From NCBI GenBank assembly GCA_023390955.1, contig JAEWBW010000132.1:1-19724 (forward strand): 19,724 nt of DNA, in the 5' to 3' direction. Origin of the DNA: Pseudomonadota bacterium (GTDB taxonomy: Bacteria > Pseudomonadota > Alphaproteobacteria > Rhizobiales > Xanthobacteraceae). The notes below the pieces were generated by a model, which did not search any database, was not told the DNA's origin, and saw nothing but the letters and a program-made list of their open reading frames with translations. A program made the position numbers and the translations under genes. The stretch's first letter is position 1; the number at the start of each line of letters is the position of its first letter. This document shows, piece after piece, positions 15,064 to 19,724 of this stretch.

Positions 15064-15396
15064 CTACTTCTTTTCCATCACGCACTGCAGGGGGTGCTGA
15101 TGCTTGCGGGCGAAGTCCATCACCTGCGTCACCTTGGTCTCGGCAATCTCGTAGGTAAATACGCCGCACTCGCCGATGCCATGATGATGAACATGCAGCA
15201 TGATCTTGGTCGCGGCCTCGATGTCCTTTTGAAAGAACTTCTCCAGCACATGCACGACGAACTCCATCGGCGTGTAGTCGTCGTTCAGGATGAGCACGCG
15301 ATAGAGGTTGGGCCGCTTCGTCTTCGGCTTGACCTTGGTGATGACGGAGGTGTTCGGACCGGACGGATTATTGGAACGATTCTCGTCATTGCTCAT
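15064..15396 (-). CDS. clpS: ATP-dependent Clp protease adaptor ClpS
   Basis: Cytosolic adaptor of 110 aa that binds N-degron substrates and delivers them to ClpA. A flexible N-terminal arm (1-30) precedes the core. LYRVLILNDDYTPMEFVV carries the pocket residues Asn38, Asp39, Asp40 and Met44. MLHVHHHGIGECGVFTYEIAE carries His70, equivalent to E. coli His66, and the end is HPLQCVMEKK. All residues expected to contact an N-terminal hydrophobic residue are present, so it should be functional. The ATG at 15396 gives the usual family length, although its Shine-Dalgarno is poor. An in-frame ATG at 15456 would add 20 residues (PQLASSLDL...) and also lacks a good site. A possible -10, TTATAT on the minus strand at 15517-15512, lies upstream of both. 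It is followed by clpA. Confidence 0.95.
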   Translation of the reverse strand: MSNDENRSNNPSGPNTSVITKVKPKTKRPNLYRVLILNDDYTPMEFVVHVLEKFFQKDIEAATKIMLHVHHHGIGECGVFTYEIAETKVTQVMDFARKHQHPLQCVMEKK

Positions 15397-15456
15397 GCGG
15401 TGAGCGCCGGGTGCGGCTGACACGGACAGGTCGAGGCTGGAAGCAAGTTGCGGCAT

Positions 15457-15871
15457 GGCTCAGGCGTTCAAATTCCCCACAGAGGCGTCTGACGGCTCGC
15501 TGCGCAGCCCCATATAACGGAGCAACGCCGGCGCTCACCGTCGTCTTGGATCGCCTTTCGACCGGTCCGGAGGCCGGATCGGTCACGGGAATATGGGCCC
15601 GTCCCCGGCTCGCCGCAAGCTTACGAGGTCCAATCGATGCGGCCGCAGCGGTCCCGATTCCCGGCCCGGGCGATCCGGGGCAAGGTTAATCAATCCCGGC
15701 TGATTTGACAAAAATTTTGCCAGCCCGGCTTGGGCATCCTTAACCAGGAACCCGTCCGAATGGCCTGTCCGAACCCTCCTCGCGGGATCGGGCCGGTTTT
15801 ATACGGTCCAATTTACCGGCCATTCAGTGGTGCGCCTCGTAATCGGGCAAAACCACAGAACCGGGGACGTC
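15457..15871. other. Non-coding stretch between clpS and tadG-like gene
   Basis: No convincing gene is present in these 415 bp. It holds the clpS upstream region (possible -10 at 15512-15517 on the minus strand). It also has TTGACA at 15705-15710 on the plus strand, without a clear -10 at 17 bp, and TTAACCAG at 15740-15747, which differs by one base from a CtrA half-site. An inverted repeat at 15791-15821 is described separately. A short frame at 15411-15689 has no family resemblance and overlaps the clpS start. Confidence 0.6.
15791..15821. promoter_or_regulatory. Inverted repeat GGCCGGT-N17-ACCGGCC upstream of tadG-like gene
   Basis: Perfect 7-bp arms at 15791-15797 and 15815-15821 flank a 17-bp AT-richer core that includes TTTATAC. 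The right arm is 50 bp before the ATG. It could be a 5-prime UTR hairpin or an operator around a -10 element. Half-site spacing of about 24 bp centre to centre is wide for a single dimer site. Confidence 0.4.
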
Positions 15872-17557
15872 ATGCTTCGCCTTCCCATCATCCGCAGCTT
15901 TCGCAGGTCGCTCGCCCGCTTTGCCGGCGCTGAGCAGGGCAATATCGCGGTCATCTTCGCCATCGCGATCCTGCCGCTCCTGAGCTTCGTCGGGGCGGCC
16001 GTGGACTATTCACGGGCCAACAACGCCCGCACCTCGATGCAATCGGCGCTGGATTCCACGGTGCTGATGCTGTCCAAGGACCTGACCGCGGGACGCATCA
16101 CGACGAGCGATGTCGAGGCCAAGGCCCGGACGTATTTCGCCTCACTTTACAGCGCGAAGGGCGCAACTTTCACGTCCGACGATATTCACGCGACCCACAC
16201 ACCGAAGGATGCCAGCGGCGCCTCGACCATCGTCGTCACCGCCTCCGGCAAGATCACCACCGAGTTCATGAAGATCATGGGCTACCCGACGCTCGCGTTC
16301 AACACCCAGTCGACGGCGAGCTGGGGCCAGGCGCGCCTGCGCGTGGCACTGGCGCTCGACGTCACCGGGTCGATGGCGAGCGACAGCAAGATGCCCAATC
16401 TGCAGAGCGCCGCGAAGAACATGATCGACACGCTCAGCAAGCTCAACTCGGTGACCGGCGACGTCTACATTTCGCTGATCCCGTTTTCCCGCGACGTCAA
16501 CATCGGCTCCTCCAACACCACTTACGTCGAGTGGTCGAGCTGGGAATCCGAGCCCGCTTCGATCAAGACGACCAAGCCGACCGACTGGAAGAACTACGGC
16601 CCGGGTTCGAAATGTCCGTTCAGCGGCTACAATTTCAGCTGCGTCGTAAGTCCGACGAGCGGCAGCGCGACCTCGGTCGATGGCAGCGGCAACAACATCG
16701 TGCCGTCGAGCGGCACCTATTCGGGCTATATCTGCCCGGGGCTCGATAGCTCCTCCGACAATTACTACAACGGCTGCTACACGAGCGTCGATCTCGGCAC
16801 GACCACGAAGCGCGATTTCTGCACCAAGAACTCGAATTGCGCCTGCACCTTCAAGCGCGGCATGATCGGCGGTACGGGGAGCTCCTGCAGCTGCTCCGGC
16901 ACCGGCTCGAACACGAGCTGCTCGGAGACGGTCAAGAACTACAACCATGTCTGGGTGGTCAACAATCACAACACCTGGAATGGCTGCGTGATCGATCGCG
17001 ACCAGAACTACGACACGACGAACGATGCGCCAACAATCGGCGACACCACCAAGATGTTCTACGCTCAGCAGTACGCCAACTGTCCGCAGGCCCTGACGCC
17101 CCTGAGCAACTCGTGGAGCACGTTGAAGACCAGCATCGACGGCCTGACGCCCGCCGGCAATACCAACCAGTCGATCGGTGCTGCATGGGGCTGGTTCTCG
17201 CTGAGCCAGAGCTTGCCGCTGTCGGCGCCGGCCAAGGATACCGGCTACACCTACGACGATTATCTCGTGATCGTGTCGGACGGTCAGAACACCGAAAATC
17301 GCTGGTACAGCGACGCGACGTCGATCGACAACCGGCAGAAGATCCTGTGCGACAACCTCAAGAAGGCGCCCTACAACATCAAGGTGTTCGCGCTGCAGAT
17401 CAACACCAGCACCAAGAAGCCTGATCCGACCTCGGCCGTGCTGCAGTACTGCGCGAGCGGCTCGTCCAACTTCCAGATGATCACGTCGGCCGATCAGACC
17501 GCCGCGGCATTCCAGAACATTGCGACCCAGCTCAGCCGGTTGCACCTGTCGCACTGA
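15872..17557 (+). CDS. TadG-like pilus-assembly protein with VWA domain and Cys-rich insert
   Basis: Predicted membrane-anchored protein of 561 aa. Residues 21-45 (EQGNIAVIFAIAILPLLSFV and on) are the TadE/TadG-type N-terminal helix, followed by VDYSRANNARTSMQSALDST. A von Willebrand A domain starts at about 155: RVALALDVTGSM with the MIDAS motif at 163-167, in which Thr stands for the usual Ser of DxSxS. It resumes at 428-510 with AGNTNQSIGAAWG and IVSDGQN (Asp470). Residues 225-405 form a Ser/Gly/Thr/Asn-rich insert with 12 cysteines (248 to 404), suggesting disulfides outside the cytoplasm. The ATG at 15872 has GGGGA about 5 nt upstream and starts just before the helix; a GTG at 15827 is less likely. 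No other tad/flp genes are in the window, so it is an orphan here. A terminator follows directly. Confidence 0.85.
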   Translation: MLRLPIIRSFRRSLARFAGAEQGNIAVIFAIAILPLLSFVGAAVDYSRANNARTSMQSALDSTVLMLSKDLTAGRITTSDVEAKARTYFASLYSAKGATFTSDDIHATHTPKDASGASTIVVTASGKITTEFMKIMGYPTLAFNTQSTASWGQARLRVALALDVTGSMASDSKMPNLQSAAKNMIDTLSKLNSVTGDVYISLIPFSRDVNIGSSNTTYVEWSSWESEPASIKTTKPTDWKNYGPGSKCPFSGYNFSCVVSPTSGSATSVDGSGNNIVPSSGTYSGYICPGLDSSSDNYYNGCYTSVDLGTTTKRDFCTKNSNCACTFKRGMIGGTGSSCSCSGTGSNTSCSETVKNYNHVWVVNNHNTWNGCVIDRDQNYDTTNDAPTIGDTTKMFYAQQYANCPQALTPLSNSWSTLKTSIDGLTPAGNTNQSIGAAWGWFSLSQSLPLSAPAKDTGYTYDDYLVIVSDGQNTENRWYSDATSIDNRQKILCDNLKKAPYNIKVFALQINTSTKKPDPTSAVLQYCASGSSNFQMITSADQTAAAFQNIATQLSRLHLSH

Positions 17558-17581
17558 GCGGGCAACACTGACCCCAACGAA

Positions 17582-17612
17582 AAAAAGCCCGGCTGAACCA
17601 GCCGGGCTTTTT
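17582..17612. terminator. Bidirectional intrinsic terminator (tadG-like / phasin)
   Basis: AAAAAGCCCGGCT (17582-17594), loop GAACC, AGCCGGGCTTTTT (17600-17612): a perfect 13-bp stem including the A and T runs. It lies 24 bp after the tadG-like stop and 23 bp after the convergent phasin stop, the same arrangement as the clpA terminator. Confidence 0.93.
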
Positions 17613-17635
17613 GATTCCAGGAGTTGGAGACGAGA

Positions 17636-17974
17636 TCAGTTGGCGGCCGGGGTGAACTTCGCCACGACGGTCTCGACCGGCTTGAACGCCTGCTTGGCGA
17701 GGTCGTTGTAGAGGCCGGCGATCTTCTGCGATTCAGCGACGAAGGTCTCGTAGCTGGAGCGGGCGAATTCGGTCTGCGCTTCCAGGGCCTTGTCCAGCGA
17801 CTTCACGCCGGTCAGCTTCTCAACGAAGGACTTGGTGTCTTCGAACGACTTCTTGGTGTAGTCGCCATAGGCGCTGGCGATAGCCTGGATGCCGTGCTGC
17901 ACCGAGGTCGCGGAGGCGACGCACTGCTCGAACTGCTCTTTGCCGTAAGTCTGAAAGTCTTCAACCTTGAACAT
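17636..17974 (-). CDS. Phasin family protein
   Basis: Small amphipathic granule-associated protein of 112 aa, typical of the Phasin_2 family. Phasins coat polyhydroxybutyrate granules and affect granule size and number. The sequence is almost all helical, starts MFKVEDFQTYGKEQFEQCVASATSV, and shows the family pattern YTKKSFEDTKSFVEKLTGVKSLDKALEAQ and then EFARSSYETFVAESQKIAGLYNDLAKQAFKPVE. It ends in a short FTPAAN tail. The ATG at 17974 is chosen over one at 18043 because AAGGGA lies about 8 nt upstream, family members begin here, and the longer frame would start inside the promoter. It is a single-gene unit between a shared terminator and a strong candidate promoter with two operator-like palindromes. 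Polymer synthesis genes are not in the window. Confidence 0.93.
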   Translation of the reverse strand: MFKVEDFQTYGKEQFEQCVASATSVQHGIQAIASAYGDYTKKSFEDTKSFVEKLTGVKSLDKALEAQTEFARSSYETFVAESQKIAGLYNDLAKQAFKPVETVVAKFTPAAN

Positions 17975-18031
17975 CGCAAAAATCCCTTTTTCCCTGGCTC
18001 GCCGGAAGCCGCTGCCCCCTGACACCGCCCA

Positions 18032-18059
18032 TAAATAGTGCAATGCACAATAAAGTCAA
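18032..18059 (-). promoter_or_regulatory. Candidate sigma-70 promoter of the phasin gene
   Basis: On the minus strand, TTGACT (18059-18054) is followed after 16 bp by TATTTA (18037-18032). These match the TTGACA and TATAAT consensus at five and four positions. Transcription would begin near 18025, leaving a leader of about 50 nt before the ATG at 17974. It is the best-formed promoter seen in the window. Confidence 0.65.
18038..18050. promoter_or_regulatory. PhaR-type operator 1, between -35 and -10 of the phasin promoter
   Basis: GTGCA-A-TGCAC (18038-18048) is a perfect 11-bp palindrome filling the promoter spacer. On the plus strand, TGCAATGCACAA (18039-18050) fits TGCRNYGCASMA, the motif I recall being reported for Bradyrhizobium PhaR, at all 12 positions. 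A repressor here would block RNA polymerase directly. PhaR itself is not encoded in the window; the identity of the binder is inferred. Confidence 0.65.
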
Positions 18060-18067
18060 ATATTCCG

Positions 18068-18081
18068 TGTGCGACGCACAA
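18068..18081. promoter_or_regulatory. PhaR-type operator 2, upstream of the phasin promoter
   Basis: TGTGCG-A-CGCACA (18068-18080) is a perfect 13-bp palindrome. TGCGACGCACAA (18070-18081) again fits the recalled PhaR motif at all 12 positions. Its centre is 31 bp from that of operator 1, close to three helical turns, so two dimers would lie on the same face of the DNA. It is just upstream of the -35 hexamer. Confidence 0.6.
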
Positions 18082-18166
18082 ATTAGATCAAATCTGGGCC
18101 GAACTCCGGGCATCTACGCAAGGGTTTCTTAAGCTTTTGGAAACCGCATCCCCCTACCTTGAATCC

Positions 18167-18180
18167 CCGAACATGTTCGG
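18167..18180. promoter_or_regulatory. Perfect 14-bp palindrome CCGAACATGTTCGG
   Basis: An uninterrupted self-complementary 14-mer in the spacer, 185 bp before the carboxypeptidase start and 193 bp before the phasin start. It is likely a dimeric regulator site. It is not an alphaproteobacterial LexA box, which is a direct GTTC-N7-GTTC repeat. The regulator is unknown. Confidence 0.45.
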
Positions 18181-18364
18181 TTCCGCAGGATGGCCGAAAG
18201 CCATTTGGGAACATCAGCTTAGCCAGAACGGCGGCTCGGGCTCTCCACCCCTCGCAGCACCACTTCCGCGATGGGGCCGCCCGACCACGTAGTGATCCCG
18301 GGTCCGAAGGGCACAATTTCGCCTCACGAGCCGGTGATCAAAGTCAAAACGGGGACGGGGTTCC

Positions 18365-19724
18365 ATGCTTCGTAAAAACTTGTCTTCCTCGCGCTTGGCG
18401 CGGGTTGGGGTTTTCGGGCTTCTTACGGTCACCACTGCGATCATCTTCACCACCGAGGCGGCCGACGCGCGGCGCTACCGGCACCGCCAGCATGCGCACC
18501 GCGTGCAGCGCGACGTCTCCGAGAGCTACAACCCCAAATTCGCGTCGATCATCGTCGACGGCAATTCCGGCTCGGTGCTGCAGGCGACGAGCCCTGATGC
18601 GATCCGCCATCCGGCTTCGCTGACCAAGATCATGACGCTCTATTTGCTGTTCGAGCGTCTCGAGGCCGGCAAGATGAAGCTCGACACCGAGATGTCCGTG
18701 TCGAAGCACGCAGCCGAGCAGGATCCCACCAAGCTGAATTTGCGTGTCGGCCAGACCATCCGCGTCGAAGACGCGATCAAGGGTCTCGTCACCCGCTCCG
18801 CCAACGACGCAGCCGTGGTGATCGCGGAAGCGATCGCCGGCGACGAGGACGATTTCGCCGCGATGATGACGCGCAAGGCGCGCTCGCTCGGCATGTCCAA
18901 GACGGTCTACCGCAACGCCAACGGCCTTCCGAACGACGAGCAGGTCACGACCGCCCGCGACCAGGCCACGCTCGGCCGCGCCATCCAGGAGCGCTTCCCG
19001 CGCTATTATCGCTATTTCGCCACCGCGACGTTCAACTGGCGCGGTCAGTCGATCCGCAACCACAATCACCTGCTCGGCAATGTCGAGGGCGTGGACGGCA
19101 TCAAGACCGGCTACACCCGCGCTTCGGGCTTCAACCTCGTGAGCTCGATGCGCCGCGGCAACCGCCATCTGGTCGGCGTCGTGCTTGGCGGCCGCAGCGG
19201 CGGTTCGCGCGATGCCATCATGCGCAATCTGCTCGCCGAGAACCTCGAAAAGGGTGCGACCACACGCACGGTCGCTCCGGTGATCGAACGCAACGGCGCC
19301 GACTCCGTCGAGGTCGCCGATGCCTCCGAGGCTCCCGCCCGTCAGGCGCCGCAGGCCGCAGCGGCTCCCGCCCCCGAACAAGCCGCCCGCCCGCGCTTCT
19401 CGGCACTGGCGGCTGCAACCGCCGCGATGCCGCCCGCGCAGCACAAGCCCGAGCCCAAGGCCATCGAAGCCAAGATCGAGCCCGCGCCGCTGACCAATGG
19501 CGTGATCGCCGGCCCGCCGCTCGCGCTCATTCCCGGCTCGTCCGAGCCGATGAAGCCGGTCAGGGTCAAGACGGTGCAGGTCAAGGCCGGCGCCGTGAAG
19601 GTTGCCTCCGCAGCGCCCGTGCAGGCTGCCCCGCAGGTCACCAGCGCCGTTTCCGCACGTGCCGAAGTCGCCGAGACCTCCACCGCCGTCGTCACCAGGG
19701 CCGAGCTTGCGAAGGCCGAGGCCG
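18365..19724 (+). CDS. D-alanyl-D-alanine carboxypeptidase (PBP5/DacA-like), 3-prime end outside window
   Basis: Periplasmic penicillin-binding protein that trims the terminal D-Ala from peptidoglycan stem peptides; 453 codons are visible and the frame is open at the window end. A signal peptide occupies about 1-35 (VGVFGLLTVTTAIIFTTEAADA). The peptidase S11 domain follows with all three motifs: Ser85-x-x-Lys88 in PASLTKIM, Ser145-Ala-Asn147 in TRSANDAA and Lys247-Thr-Gly249 in GIKTGYTRASGFN. From about residue 305 the chain becomes a long Ala/Pro/Val-rich low-complexity region (QAAAAPAPEQAA and similar) that runs off the window. In related alphaproteobacteria such tails often lead to a SPOR domain, but that part is not visible here. 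The ATG at 18365 follows a GGGG-rich ribosome site. The gene is divergent from the phasin gene. Confidence 0.93.
   Translation, partial: MLRKNLSSSRLARVGVFGLLTVTTAIIFTTEAADARRYRHRQHAHRVQRDVSESYNPKFASIIVDGNSGSVLQATSPDAIRHPASLTKIMTLYLLFERLEAGKMKLDTEMSVSKHAAEQDPTKLNLRVGQTIRVEDAIKGLVTRSANDAAVVIAEAIAGDEDDFAAMMTRKARSLGMSKTVYRNANGLPNDEQVTTARDQATLGRAIQERFPRYYRYFATATFNWRGQSIRNHNHLLGNVEGVDGIKTGYTRASGFNLVSSMRRGNRHLVGVVLGGRSGGSRDAIMRNLLAENLEKGATTRTVAPVIERNGADSVEVADASEAPARQAPQAAAAPAPEQAARPRFSALAAATAAMPPAQHKPEPKAIEAKIEPAPLTNGVIAGPPLALIPGSSEPMKPVRVKTVQVKAGAVKVASAAPVQAAPQVTSAVSARAEVAETSTAVVTRAELAKAEA

Larger units (their letters stand above)
17975..18364. other. Phasin / D,D-carboxypeptidase divergent intergenic region
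   Basis: These 390 bp hold no convincing gene. The left third carries the phasin promoter and two TGC/GCA palindromes. A further inverted pair AGAT-CAA-ATCT lies at 18085-18095. A 14-bp palindrome sits at 18167-18180 with a GANTC site just before it (18161-18165). The right part up to the carboxypeptidase start holds only its purine-rich ribosome site; I saw no clear -35/-10 for that gene. Confidence 0.6.

Noticed and set aside
15411..15689. A 92-codon plus-strand frame in the clpS-tadG spacer
   Set aside because: It has no ribosome site, overlaps the clpS upstream region and has an Arg/Pro/Ala-rich composition without family resemblance.
16142..17554. A 470-codon minus-strand frame opposite the tadG-like gene
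   Set aside because: The composition is dominated by Arg, Ala and Val, it has no recognisable domain, and the plus strand has a VWA protein with MIDAS residues and a terminator.
18167..18180. Reading CCGAACATGTTCGG as an SOS (LexA) box
   Set aside because: Alphaproteobacterial LexA uses GTTC-N7-GTTC, and the Gram-positive box is CGAAC-N4-GTTCG; here the gap between arms is only 2 bp.
1..19724. tRNA genes, CRISPR arrays, insertion sequences, integrases and toxin-antitoxin pairs
   Set aside because: Looked for on both strands and not seen; gene content is typical of a conserved chromosome segment with small catabolic modules.

Overview
The window looks like chromosome from a slow-growing rhizobium, most likely Bradyrhizobium or a close relative in the Nitrobacteraceae. 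The basis is high-GC coding throughout, a clpS-clpA pair of alphaproteobacterial type, a small phasin preceded by TGC/GCA palindromes, and a window-edge palindrome resembling the CATTCCGGGGCG-type intergenic repeats I associate with Bradyrhizobium. The assignment is inference. There is no rRNA, tRNA, CRISPR array, insertion sequence, prophage or conjugative gene. Coding is dense, with two AT-rich bidirectional terminators.

Left part (1-5017). A truncated palindromic repeat is followed by a minus-strand lytic transglycosylase with a C-terminal SPOR domain, divergent from a HAD-family phosphatase. Next is a compact catabolic module: a nitrilase and a heme-type aldoxime dehydratase, 27 bp apart on the minus strand, and a divergent AraC-family regulator. 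Together the two enzymes would convert aldoximes to nitriles and nitriles to carboxylic acids. The shared intergenic region holds repeated ACCG half-sites that are candidate regulator-binding sites.

Middle part (5024-11730). A LysR regulator is divergent from an MFS permease of the ACS family and a tartrate/D-malate dehydrogenase, which together form a substrate uptake and oxidation module feeding central carbon metabolism. Pyruvate kinase and a DHA2-family drug exporter follow. The 3-prime regions here carry strong GC hairpins without U-tracts.

Right part (11857-19724). A small PEGA-like lipoprotein gene converges on clpA, with a shared terminator between them. clpS lies upstream of clpA on the same strand; ClpS delivers N-degron substrates to ClpA for ClpP. 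A 415-bp non-coding stretch precedes an orphan TadG-like von Willebrand A protein with an unusual 12-cysteine insert. A second shared terminator separates it from a small phasin gene. The phasin promoter has a perfect palindrome exactly between -35 and -10 and a second one 31 bp upstream; both match the PhaR motif I recall for Bradyrhizobium. The window ends inside a D-alanyl-D-alanine carboxypeptidase gene with a long Ala/Pro-rich tail.

I did not find an evidently new defence or mobile system. The points most worth follow-up are the phasin double operator, the cysteine-rich orphan TadG, the SLT-SPOR fusion and the aldoxime-nitrile module with its candidate operator.
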